DNA of 38,515 nt. It comes from JBGOUJ01 sp041477005. Lineage in GTDB: Bacteria; Acidobacteriota; Terriglobia; Bryobacterales; JACQDG01. Under the pieces are notes generated by a model, which saw only the letters and a program-made list of their open reading frames with translations, was not told the DNA's origin and did no database searches. The stretch lies in the NCBI GenBank assembly GCA_041477005.1, contig JBGOUJ010000008.1, positions 1-38,515 of the forward strand. The letters run 5' to 3'. Positions 28,792 through 38,435 of this stretch are shown here, one piece after another (the stretch's first letter is position 1; each line of letters begins with the position of its first letter). A program made the position numbers and the translations under genes.

Positions 28792-28851
28792 GCCGCGACC
28801 GTAAGGGAGCGGTTTCCCGCTACCCGGAAGCCGCCCCTTTACCGTCGCGGC
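28792..28851. repeat. Large imperfect inverted repeat (21-bp arms)
   Basis: Arms at 28792-28812 and 28831-28851 match at 18 of 21 positions around an 18-base loop. Left arm starts GCCGCGACCGTAAGGG; the right arm is its near complement ending CCGTCGCGGC. It begins 11 bp downstream of the pyrophosphatase stop. It could serve as a transcription barrier or be a REP-type element. No T-tract follows on either side. Confidence 0.7.
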
Positions 28852-28862
28852 CCGGGACGTTG

Positions 28863-31034
<2,172 letters not shown>

Positions 31035-31093
31035 TCGATTCCCTCCCACGGGGTACTTCCCATAGAAATCTCTTACTGGATACAGAGTTTCCT

Positions 31094-31102
31094 TTTATAG
31101 CA
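31094..31102 (-). promoter_or_regulatory. Extended -10 candidate upstream of hppA
   Basis: The minus strand reads TGCTATAAA about 60 bases before the pyrophosphatase start, matching an extended -10 (TGn plus TATAAA). No good -35 at 17 bases. Confidence 0.35.
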
Positions 31103-31208
31103 CAACTGTATCTGGCGGGCCATATGCTATGCCCGCAATCCGCCAAGCGCAACGCGCTGCCCCGAGGGGCGGGCAAAGTGCCGCGCCGCGAGGCGGCGCC
31201 TCCCCGAT

Positions 31209-31271
31209 TTTTGCCTTTTGCCTTTTGCGCTTTGCCTTTTGCCTTGCTGTTCGCCTTGTGCCTTGCGCCTT
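31209..31271. repeat. Heptanucleotide tandem repeat (TTTTGCC)n
   Basis: Five contiguous near-perfect heptamers (TTTTGCC, TTTTGCC, TTTTGCG, CTTTGCC, TTTTGCC) are followed by four degenerate ones. The tract is non-coding, between divergent genes. Confidence 0.85.
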
Positions 31272-31584
31272 TCCGTGCTGGGGAGCGCCCTGCCCCAGAC
31301 GCGCGCCGGAAACTGAGGCCTCACACGCCAACCACTGCAACGTCATCGCGCTCGAGACGCCCTACGGACGGACTGCGGATATGCCCGGCCGGGTGCGCCG
31401 ATTGCTTCCCTCCAGGCCAAGTCTGCCTCCACCCGCTTCCCGCCGTCGCGCTAGGCGTTTCCCGCGTCCCGACTCCGGCCCATGAACCTAACGGGCTAAT
31501 ACTCTAGGAGGTTCCTCTTAATACTCGCCATTACGTTGGTACCCCAAGATTGTAACCACCGCTCCATTGAATCCTGGGCCTAAA

Positions 31585-31977
31585 ATGAGTCATAGTCCAG
31601 ATATGAGCGAGCAGCATAGGGACCCGACAGAGCGGGACCAGCCAGATACAACCTCGGCCGAGGACCGTCGCCAGCACGGGCGGTACCTCGCACAGGGTGA
31701 CGCGATGCTGACCTGGCAGGGCCCTTCCACCCACCGCTCCATCTTGATCGGCACCGTCAAGAATGTCTCGGCGGAAGGAATGGCGATCTTGCTGGAGCAG
31801 CCCGTTGCGGTCGGCCAGGTCGTGTGGCTCAAGATGGACCGCGCCACGTACACGGCGCTGATCCGCAGTTGCCAGCCAGAGGGGAACGGCTTCCTGGCCG
31901 GCCTGTACATCATGCTCTCCGACGCAGGGGTCAAGCAAGATGATCCGCCTTCGGATACCATCTCGCTGTTCTCTTAG
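31585..31977 (+). CDS. PilZ domain protein
   Basis: A 130-residue protein with one PilZ domain. The c-di-GMP binding signature is present: an arginine-rich RRQHGRY (RxxxR) near residue 28 and NVSAEGMAILL (the [D/N]xSxxG motif) near residue 62, in the order and spacing expected. Binding of c-di-GMP is therefore likely. Starts at 31567, 31585 and 31603 are all possible; none has a strong RBS. It lies 14 bp upstream of the coiled-coil gene and appears to head a three-gene operon with it and the CpaE-like gene. Confidence 0.85.
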   Translation: MSHSPDMSEQHRDPTERDQPDTTSAEDRRQHGRYLAQGDAMLTWQGPSTHRSILIGTVKNVSAEGMAILLEQPVAVGQVVWLKMDRATYTALIRSCQPEGNGFLAGLYIMLSDAGVKQDDPPSDTISLFS

Positions 31978-31991
31978 AGAAAGGAACGCCA

Positions 31992-32999
31992 GTGCTTAAC
32001 ACTTATACAGAGCAAGATGGATTTCAGATTGAAGAGGTCGCCTTCGGGCGGCGCGAGACTGAGACAGACCTGCACGAGGACGGGCCGCGCCCCCTGCTTC
32101 CGGAAATGTTCGGCCGCGAGATGCCTGCCGAGTCTGCCGTTGTCGTGCGCGCCCCGGAGCGGGAACAGACGCCGGCGACGTCCCTGGAATCAAACCTGCT
32201 GGATATCTTTGCGGCCCCGGTCGAAAAAAAGTCCGGCAGCCAGCCGCCACCCCACGAATCACCCGCGGTGGTTTTCACCGAGCCTCCCCGGCCCAAGCCT
32301 GCGATCGCCGAAGCCTTCACCGAAAGGCCGGTTCGCGCGGAAGCTTCCGCCACACAGCCGGTGACCAACCAAGCCAACGAAGAAGCGGATGACACGGTTG
32401 CTCGCGTGGCAGAGGGGCTGGCCGCAAGTCTGGCTAACGTCCTGGTGGTCGCCATCCGCGACCTGGATTGCCAGAGCGCCAAGCGCGCCACCGACTTCCG
32501 CGGGGCTTTGCAGGAGCAACAGCAGAAGGTCGAGTCCGCCGCCGGACAGCTCGCCGAGTTGACCCAGCGCATGGAGCGGCTGGTGGAGACCGTTTCCGAG
32601 CAGAAATTGGCGAACGCCGACATGCACCAGAAACAAGAGGAGTTGGCCGCAAAACTGTTCGAGCTTCGCGAGACCGACAGCCGTAACGAATTGTCGGTGG
32701 AGACCCTGCGGCGCGAAACGCAACAACTCGCCGCCAGCTTCACCGACCGGCTGGATGCAGTTTCCGCCCGGCTGGAGTCCCAACAGCAGGAGCTATCGGC
32801 GCTTCAGCCGGCCGTCTCCGAGACTTCGCCCCGCGTGGCCGCCCTGGCCGAGCGGCTCGACCGCCAGGCCGAGGCGCTTCGCTCTCTCTGTTCCGCCAAG
32901 GTCGAGAGAGACGCCGCCTTGGAGCAGTTGGACGAAGTCCTGATCCGGTTGAAATCTTCGTGGGTTCCGGCGGACGCGCTGGCCGACGCGCGACTGTAG
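31992..32999 (+). CDS. Coiled-coil protein of unknown function
   Basis: A 335-residue protein with no signal peptide or membrane span. The first ~120 residues are Pro- and acidic-rich and probably disordered. From about residue 125 on it is helical with heptad-like patterns (QEQQQKVESAAGQLAELTQR, MERLVETVSEQKLANADMHQ, AALAERLDRQAEAL-type repeats), predicting long coiled coils to the end. The start is GTG with AAAGGA six bases upstream. It is sandwiched between PilZ and CpaE-like genes, suggesting a scaffold or localisation role; that is inference. No family recognised. Confidence 0.75.
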   Translation: MLNTYTEQDGFQIEEVAFGRRETETDLHEDGPRPLLPEMFGREMPAESAVVVRAPEREQTPATSLESNLLDIFAAPVEKKSGSQPPPHESPAVVFTEPPRPKPAIAEAFTERPVRAEASATQPVTNQANEEADDTVARVAEGLAASLANVLVVAIRDLDCQSAKRATDFRGALQEQQQKVESAAGQLAELTQRMERLVETVSEQKLANADMHQKQEELAAKLFELRETDSRNELSVETLRRETQQLAASFTDRLDAVSARLESQQQELSALQPAVSETSPRVAALAERLDRQAEALRSLCSAKVERDAALEQLDEVLIRLKSSWVPADALADARL

Positions 33000-33035
33000 G
33001 TCCGGAGCAGTTGAGGATCAAGCGAGGACTAAACG

Positions 33036-34235
33036 ATGAGCTTGTTGCTGATCATTTCCCCTCAAGAGAAGTTGCTGGCCAACTTCCAGAATAGTATGTC
33101 CCGTCTCAAGACCTTCGGCCGGGCGGCCATCTTGCGACAGTATCCATCGCTCGCGCAGTTGCGCAGCCTGATGGCGTCGCGCCCATTCGATGCCGTCGTC
33201 GTGGGGCTGGCGGATCCAGCCCCCGCCCTGGAGCTGATTTCGGAGCTGCGTGCCAACTATCCCGTGCTGCCGATCATCGCCGCCAACTCTGAGAATTCCT
33301 CAGACTTGATTCTGGGCGCGATTCGCGCCGGCGCCTCGGAGTACCTGGGGCCGCCCTTCGAAGTGGAACACCTGGAAAAAGCCTTAAGCCACGAAGTGAA
33401 GCCGGAGGCGCTGGATGTGCCGAAAGGCCGTCTGATCGGCTTCTTGCCCGCCCGGGCCGGCTGCGGAGCTACCACCGTCGCTATGCACGTGGCCCACGCC
33501 ATGTCGCAGGAAGAAGAAGCAGCCCGGCGAGTCCTGCTCGTGGATTTTGATTTCCATTCCGGCACCGTGGACTTCTGCCTGCGTCTGCGGCCGGAGTTCA
33601 CCATGGCCGACGCGCTGCGCCGCACCGATGAGCTCGATGAGCTGTGGAGCCAGGTGGCCTGCCGCTGGAAAAAGATGGATGTTCTCGTCCCGCCGGAGGA
33701 CTTTGCCTTGAAAGGCGAATGCCTCGACAAGGCGCCGGCCGTCTTTCGCTCCGCGAAGAGAACCTATCCCTGGGTAATCGCGGACTTTCCGGCCGCCGTA
33801 TTCAAGTCTTGCCAGGATGTTCTGACGCAAGCTGAGGCGATCTTCCTGGTGTGCACCCCCGACGTGGTCTCGATGCACCTGGCCCGCCGCAAGGTGCAGG
33901 ATCTTCGCGCTCTCGGCGTCCCGCCGGAAGCCTTGCGCCTGGTGATCAACCGCGTCGGCAGCAAGCGCTCTTTCAGCACCGCCGAGGCCGGCAAATCCAT
34001 CGGCATTCCGATCGCCTACACTTTTCGCAACGACTATAAAGCGGTGAACGAAGCGCTCATGAACGGCCGGCTGGTCGATGAGGCCGGCGATCTCGGCCAA
34101 CAGTTCCGTGACTTCGCCCGCGAGCTCCTCGGCCTCCCGGCGCCCGCGGGGCGCTCCGTCTTGAACTGGAGAAACCTCTTCTCGAGCGGAAGCGACGAGC
34201 TGGCGGAGACCGCCCAGGCTCACTCCGCCGCCTGA
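33036..34235 (+). CDS. CpaE/TadZ-like pseudo-receiver ATPase-fold protein
   Basis: A 399-residue protein. Residues 1-120 resemble a response-regulator receiver (FDAVVVGLADPAPALELISE, VLPIIAANSENSSDLILGAI, AGASEYLGPPF) but lack the phospho-acceptor Asp (VVVGL instead), so it is a pseudo-receiver. From ~130 a MinD/ParA-type domain follows: P-loop region GFLPARAGCGATTVAMHVAH, Walker A' VLLVDFDFHSGTVD and the late VINRVGSKRSF. Both lysines of the canonical KGGxGKT are replaced (Arg and Ala), as in several TadZ/CpaE proteins, so ATP hydrolysis is doubtful. Such proteins place secretion or pilus machinery at the pole. Third gene of the PilZ operon, 36 bp after the coiled-coil gene. Confidence 0.82.
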   Translation: MSLLLIISPQEKLLANFQNSMSRLKTFGRAAILRQYPSLAQLRSLMASRPFDAVVVGLADPAPALELISELRANYPVLPIIAANSENSSDLILGAIRAGASEYLGPPFEVEHLEKALSHEVKPEALDVPKGRLIGFLPARAGCGATTVAMHVAHAMSQEEEAARRVLLVDFDFHSGTVDFCLRLRPEFTMADALRRTDELDELWSQVACRWKKMDVLVPPEDFALKGECLDKAPAVFRSAKRTYPWVIADFPAAVFKSCQDVLTQAEAIFLVCTPDVVSMHLARRKVQDLRALGVPPEALRLVINRVGSKRSFSTAEAGKSIGIPIAYTFRNDYKAVNEALMNGRLVDEAGDLGQQFRDFARELLGLPAPAGRSVLNWRNLFSSGSDELAETAQAHSAA

Positions 34236-34250
34236 TCTGGCCGGAATCAC

Positions 34251-35636
34251 TCACTCCCGCGGTGCGCTGGCGATCCGAAGCGCCTTCTTTGCCGGCAAAG
34301 GGGCGGAGGCGGTCAGCGAGCTCACGATTCCCGACACCCAGGCCAGCAGCAGGGCGTTGGCCGGGATGTTAAGGTTGAAGTCCACCGCGCTGTGAACCAG
34401 AATCGCCGCCAGGGCGCCCGTGCAAGCCACTCCCAGATAGCGCGCGTTGGCTTCCGAAGAATAGGATGTCGCGCGGATCGCTCTCGCCACAATCCCCAGA
34501 AACAAAGCGGCGACGATGGCGAAGCCGATCACGCCGCCCTCCGCGAGCACTTGCAGGTAATCGTTGTGGGCGAAATTGTCGGTTACCAGGGGAGCGGAGA
34601 CCTTGTACCTCAGAAAGGCCGACTCATATCCACCCAGACCGCATCCGAACACCCGGTAAGCGGAAACCAGTTGCAGCGTTTCCTCCCACAGTTGGAGACG
34701 GCCCTCGGCGCTCATCTGCTCGGTTGAGGAAACCTGAGCAAACCGTTGCACCAACTGAGCCGGGGGCAAGAAGACGAAGGTGAGCAGAATTCCGGCCGCG
34801 ACCACTCCGATCGCCAGCCATCTCTGGCGTCCCCGCAAGCTCCCTCCGAGCGTCAAGGAGCCCATTACAAAGAGGGAAACCAGAGCAGCGACAAAGCCCA
34901 TCCGCGAAAGAGAATACACGATGCCCAGGAAAAGCAATGCGGCCAGAGCGATCACTCCGCAGGCTGCCAGGACCGGGCGGAGGGAAGGGTCCCGCTCGAA
35001 GCCCCGGCGTTGCAGAATGGCGATCGGGTACATCACCGCGAACGGCAACGCCATCTCGAGCAGGCCGGCGAAGTGATCCCGGTCGAGATAGGTCCCCCGC
35101 GCGAAACCGTTGGGGCCGCTCATGGCATACTGCAACGCTCCTAGACCAGCCTCCAGAGCAGCCAGCAGGATGATCGGCGCCGCCGCTTCCCAGGTCCGGT
35201 CAACCGCCCGCCATGCGATTTCGCGAACGAGCAGGAAGACGATGGTGTAGCCGGCGATCCGGAGGAAATGGCTGGCTGTGGCCGAGGGAACAACGCTCAG
35301 GGGGGCGTAGTGGACCGCGCCGAGGACCGGCGCCAGCACATCGACCAGCTCCGCCCGGGCCGGGGAGAGAAATCGCAGCAGGACGTAAGGCAGGGGGACG
35401 AGCTGGAACAAGGCGTAGAGCGGCCACAGCGCTACGGGCCACCACAGCCCGCGCTCGAGCGGCGGCGCCAGTTCGAAGCGCGGCGTTAGCACCCAATAGG
35501 CGATCGCCAGCAGCCCCAGCGCCGCCAGGCAGCCATTCCAGTGTCTGGTCAGAACGCCGCCCTCTCGGTAGAGGGCATAACCGAAAATGGCAGCCAAAAG
35601 AACGAGGAATGGGATTTCCGGCCGACGCTGCCGCAC
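34251..35636 (-). CDS. O-antigen ligase/polymerase-type membrane protein
   Basis: A 461-residue polytopic membrane protein with about 10-12 helices and the Wzy_C/WaaL-type periplasmic loop: GCGLGGYESAFLRYKVSAPL, NFAHNDYLQVLAEGGVIGFA. The His-Asn-Asp-Tyr signature and the following LxxxGxxG are typical of O-antigen ligases and exopolysaccharide polymerases. It would join or polymerise glycan chains on the periplasmic side. The start is GTG at 35636. Its 3' end nearly meets that of the CpaE-like gene (15 bp apart, convergent). The upstream 246 bp to the RHH gene hold nothing recognisable. Confidence 0.88.
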   Translation of the reverse strand: MRQRRPEIPFLVLLAAIFGYALYREGGVLTRHWNGCLAALGLLAIAYWVLTPRFELAPPLERGLWWPVALWPLYALFQLVPLPYVLLRFLSPARAELVDVLAPVLGAVHYAPLSVVPSATASHFLRIAGYTIVFLLVREIAWRAVDRTWEAAAPIILLAALEAGLGALQYAMSGPNGFARGTYLDRDHFAGLLEMALPFAVMYPIAILQRRGFERDPSLRPVLAACGVIALAALLFLGIVYSLSRMGFVAALVSLFVMGSLTLGGSLRGRQRWLAIGVVAAGILLTFVFLPPAQLVQRFAQVSSTEQMSAEGRLQLWEETLQLVSAYRVFGCGLGGYESAFLRYKVSAPLVTDNFAHNDYLQVLAEGGVIGFAIVAALFLGIVARAIRATSYSSEANARYLGVACTGALAAILVHSAVDFNLNIPANALLLAWVSGIVSSLTASAPLPAKKALRIASAPRE

Positions 35637-35882
35637 GTTGCTGAGAGTCTACCACGTCCCCGAGCCGGCGCTCTAAGTGGCGCCGGTCCCTGGACGCCCG
35701 TACAGGCCCCTGGTCCGACCCCTACCCAAACTCTTGCCGGCACGCCGCTCCGGACGCGCCGGGGAAGGCCTCCCTCACCCGCATCGTTGCCGGACCAAAT
35801 CGCATCCGGAGAACAGACAGACTCACGGAGCCGGCTTCGCGTCCGGGGTTGCCGGAATCAGACCCCATCCCGGCGGCCGCTT

Positions 35883-36191
35883 TCAGGAAAAGTGTCGGGT
35901 CGGGCGCTTCCGAGGCCCGGAGATTCCGCCGCGCGCGATGATGGTGGCCAGCCGCTTCAGCTCTCGATCGATCTCTTCCACCTTGCCGGCGAGCCAGCGC
36001 ACCGTCGCCTCAAGATCCTCGCCGTCGGACTTGGCGCCTTCGCCGTCCCGGATGAGCCCGCACACCGCCGCCCGAGTAAAATCGGAAATGCTGCGCGCTC
36101 CATGCGCCACGGAAAGATTGCGAAGCTCTTGATATTCGGCTTCCGACAGCCGAAAGTTCACCATCCGCGTCCGCGGCTTGAACACAGCCAT
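35883..36191 (-). CDS. Small ribbon-helix-helix-like protein
   Basis: A 102-residue protein. Residues 9-45 (RMVNFRLSEAEYQELRNLSV, then SISDFTRAAVCGLI) have the strand-helix-turn-helix pattern of ribbon-helix-helix or MobC-type DNA-binding domains. A helical region follows (LAGKVEEIDRELKRLATIIA) that could be a short coiled coil. The ATG has AGGAG seven bases upstream. It begins one base after the NusG-like gene ends, so the two are almost certainly co-transcribed. A regulatory role on the adjacent polysaccharide genes is plausible but unproven. Confidence 0.7.
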   Translation of the reverse strand: MAVFKPRTRMVNFRLSEAEYQELRNLSVAHGARSISDFTRAAVCGLIRDGEGAKSDGEDLEATVRWLAGKVEEIDRELKRLATIIARGGISGPRKRPTRHFS

Positions 36192-36192
36192 G

Positions 36193-36819
36193 CTAGGCTC
36201 CTGGTCTCATAAGCTGCGCGGATCTTGGCTCGGAGCACGGGTAGGAAGCCAAAGCGTGCGCCGGAGGTCGCGCCGCGGGGTGGATCACCGGAGTCACCCA
36301 GCATCGGTCGATCTCCACCGCCACCGAGCGCTGGAGAAGCGAGACGGAAACGGCGAGCCGCTGCCGATTCCTGACCTCCGTCAAAATCCCCTCCAGCCCG
36401 GCCAGCGGCCCGGCGTCGATGTGAACCGTTTGGCCTGCCCGCAGGAAGGGCCATGGCTCGGCAGGCAAACCGGACTCCATGACCGTCTGAAGGCCCGCGA
36501 TTTCCTTGTCGTCGACCGGCACAGCGGCCCTGCCGATCCCGACAATGGAATACACTCCTGGCGTCGTGAGAACGGGCAGGCGCTCCTGATGGTCAAAGCG
36601 GCAAAAGACGTAGCCGGGAAACAGTGGCAGATCGACCTCTTTGAAACGGTCGGACCACCGCCGAATACATTTGTAAAGCGGGAGGAACTCCTGAAGGTGT
36701 CGGTTGTGCAAGGCCAAGGCGACCATCTTTTCGTGTCGCGGCTTAACCTTTAGCGCAAACCAAGAGTGGCCAGGGTGATAGCACGGCCAAGTCGACAAAC
36801 TGTCCCCCTTCCGGTCCAC
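36193..36819 (-). CDS. NusG/RfaH/UpxY-like transcription antiterminator
   Basis: A 208-residue protein with an N-terminal NGN domain (SWFALKVKPRHEKMVALALH, then LPLFPGYVFCRF and TPGVYSIVG) and a KOW motif (AGQTVHIDAGPLAGLEGILT). The paralogous NusG types (RfaH, UpxY, LoaP) ride on RNA polymerase and let it read through long polysaccharide or natural-product operons. The C-terminal ~45 residues are extra and Pro/Ala-rich. The start is GTG at 36819 without a clear RBS; a TTG at 36798 after AAGGGGGA is an alternative. It faces a TPR gene divergently and sits among envelope genes, consistent with control of an exopolysaccharide operon. Confidence 0.85.
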   Translation of the reverse strand: MDRKGDSLSTWPCYHPGHSWFALKVKPRHEKMVALALHNRHLQEFLPLYKCIRRWSDRFKEVDLPLFPGYVFCRFDHQERLPVLTTPGVYSIVGIGRAAVPVDDKEIAGLQTVMESGLPAEPWPFLRAGQTVHIDAGPLAGLEGILTEVRNRQRLAVSVSLLQRSVAVEIDRCWVTPVIHPAARPPAHALASYPCSEPRSAQLMRPGA

Positions 36820-36862
36820 AGGCGGACCGGGCCCCGGTGTGATTTACTTAGGGGGAGTATTG

Positions 36863-36891
36863 TTTGTACCTTAAAACTATACATTTGTCAA
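36863..36891 (-). promoter_or_regulatory. Sigma70-type promoter for the NusG-like gene
   Basis: On the minus strand TTGACA (36891-36886) and TACAAA (36868-36863) are 17 bases apart, in an AT-rich segment unlike its surroundings, about 44 bases before the GTG. The -35 is perfect; the -10 matches four of six. Confidence 0.6.
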
Positions 36892-36963
36892 GTCCCCAAA
36901 ACCCTCCTCTCGTGTTAAAGTGCTGTTACAGTTCCACAGTTGCCGTTTGCGGAGTGACTGGTC

Positions 36964-38193
36964 TTGAGAAGCGCATTGTTAACCCTGCTGTTGAGCGGCG
37001 TCGTCACCGTAGCTTCCGGCGCTGCATTGCTGCTCAATCTGTTTCGTGGCGACGATTTGCAGGCCGAGCGGAGCGCTTGCCGGTTCTTGATTTGCAACAA
37101 CGCCCTGCTGCTGAGAACCGCTTACCGCGAGCTATCGCAGCCGGAGCCTGAGAGCACGACCGCCGCGATTGCAGCGTTTCGGGAGGCTCTAGCCCGAAAT
37201 CCGGCCTCAGCTTATCGCTGGTCCGACCTGGGGCAAGCTTTTCTGGCCTCCGGTGATACAAAACAGTCCCAGTACTGTTTTGAGAGGGCTCTCGATCGCG
37301 GGCCCAATGCTCCGATCATCTTGATGCGCGCGGCCAATTATCACTTCCAGATCGGCGAAGTGACTCCCGCCATGCGCTGTGCGGCGCGTGTTATGAAGCA
37401 GGTGCCTTCCTATGACGGGATCATCTTCAGCTACTACGACCGCCTGGCCAGCGGTATGGAGCAAGTGCTGCAGTACGGTCTGCCCGAGGATCGGCGCGTC
37501 GCGTGGTCCTACTTCAGGCATTGTTTGCGGCAAAGCAGCGAGTCCGATGTGCAGAAGTTGTGGGGCTGGATGAATGCCCGCTCGTTCGCCGCAGACCGGC
37601 TGGCCGGCGAATACGTCGACTACCTGCTGGAACACCGCAGCTACGAGACGGCGGTAGGAGTCTGGTCGCGGCAAATGGGGACCCGTCGCCGGGACTACCC
37701 CGATTCGAATCTCCTTTTCAATGGAGATTTCGAGTCGTCGCCCACCGAAGCAGCCTTTGATTGGCGCATTCAACCCTGCGAGGGTGCTACCGCCGCCCCC
37801 GATTCCAAGGTTGCGTTTTCCGGCAACCGGTCGCTGCGGATTCAGTTTGATGGACGTCGAAATCTGGACTATCGCCACGTCTCCCAGCGGGCGGTGGTGG
37901 TTCCAGGACGGAAGTACCGCCTGCAGGCGAAGCTTCGGACCGAAGGGATCACCACCGACGAGGGCGTCCGCCTGCGGATCTTCGATGCGGAATCATTCAC
38001 CCGTCTCGACCTTGCTACCGAGCCGCTTATTGGGACACAGAATTGGAAGACGATTGAAAACGCGTTCGTCGCCCCGTCCCAGACGCACTTGGTGGAAGTC
38101 CAGATCCTGCGCCGGCCGTCGCGCAAGTTCGACAACACCATCGGCGGCACAGCCTGGATCGATCGTGTGGGGCTGACCCTCGACAACCGCTGA
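36964..38193 (+). CDS. TPR plus jelly-roll carbohydrate-binding-like protein
   Basis: A 409-residue protein starting at TTG, with GGAG about nine bases upstream. An N-terminal membrane helix or signal (LLTLLLSGVVTVASGAALLL) is followed by TPR-like repeats at ~60-150 (AIAAFREALARNPASAYRWS, LGQAFLASGDTKQSQYCFER). The C-terminal ~160 residues (from NLLFNGDFESSPTEAAFDWR, through SGNRSLRIQFDG, KYRLQAKLRTEGITTDEGVR, to GTAWIDRVGLTLDN) look like a CBM4/9-type or galactose-binding jelly roll. It probably sits in the periplasm. Divergent from the NusG-like gene, it may take part in polysaccharide assembly or export. Confidence 0.8.
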   Translation: MRSALLTLLLSGVVTVASGAALLLNLFRGDDLQAERSACRFLICNNALLLRTAYRELSQPEPESTTAAIAAFREALARNPASAYRWSDLGQAFLASGDTKQSQYCFERALDRGPNAPIILMRAANYHFQIGEVTPAMRCAARVMKQVPSYDGIIFSYYDRLASGMEQVLQYGLPEDRRVAWSYFRHCLRQSSESDVQKLWGWMNARSFAADRLAGEYVDYLLEHRSYETAVGVWSRQMGTRRRDYPDSNLLFNGDFESSPTEAAFDWRIQPCEGATAAPDSKVAFSGNRSLRIQFDGRRNLDYRHVSQRAVVVPGRKYRLQAKLRTEGITTDEGVRLRIFDAESFTRLDLATEPLIGTQNWKTIENAFVAPSQTHLVEVQILRRPSRKFDNTIGGTAWIDRVGLTLDNR

Positions 38194-38378
38194 CCAACCG
38201 GCGCTGCGAGCCGCAGCTTGGCGCCAGGTGCGAACTCCACGGCCGTCCCGCGGCCGCCGGCCGCGACGAAGTCCTTCGGGTTGCGCTCGCCGATCAGAGG
38301 CTGCGCGTTTCGCCCCGTCGGTCATGAACTGTTCGGCGTAAAACATTTTCATGACAAATGAATACGCCAACTCCGTCC

Positions 38379-38407
38379 TTGACACTGCTTCGCCGCCGGT
38401 TTAAGAT
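38379..38407 (+). promoter_or_regulatory. Strong sigma70-type promoter
   Basis: TTGACA (38379-38384), a 17-base spacer and TAAGAT (38402-38407), about 28 bases before the GTG of the last gene. It is the best promoter match in the window. Confidence 0.75.
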
Positions 38408-38435
38408 CCAGACATAGCACAAGGAGGTAGGACCT

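Larger units (their letters stand above)
31035..31584. other. 550-bp divergent intergenic region
   Basis: It separates hppA (minus) from the PilZ gene (plus). It holds the probable hppA promoter, a GC-rich stretch around 31140-31205 and a heptanucleotide repeat tract. Frames here are low-complexity and not credible genes. Confidence 0.6.

Noticed and set aside
31180..31271. Repeat tract considered as a CRISPR array
   Set aside because: Units are seven bases and contiguous with no spacers.
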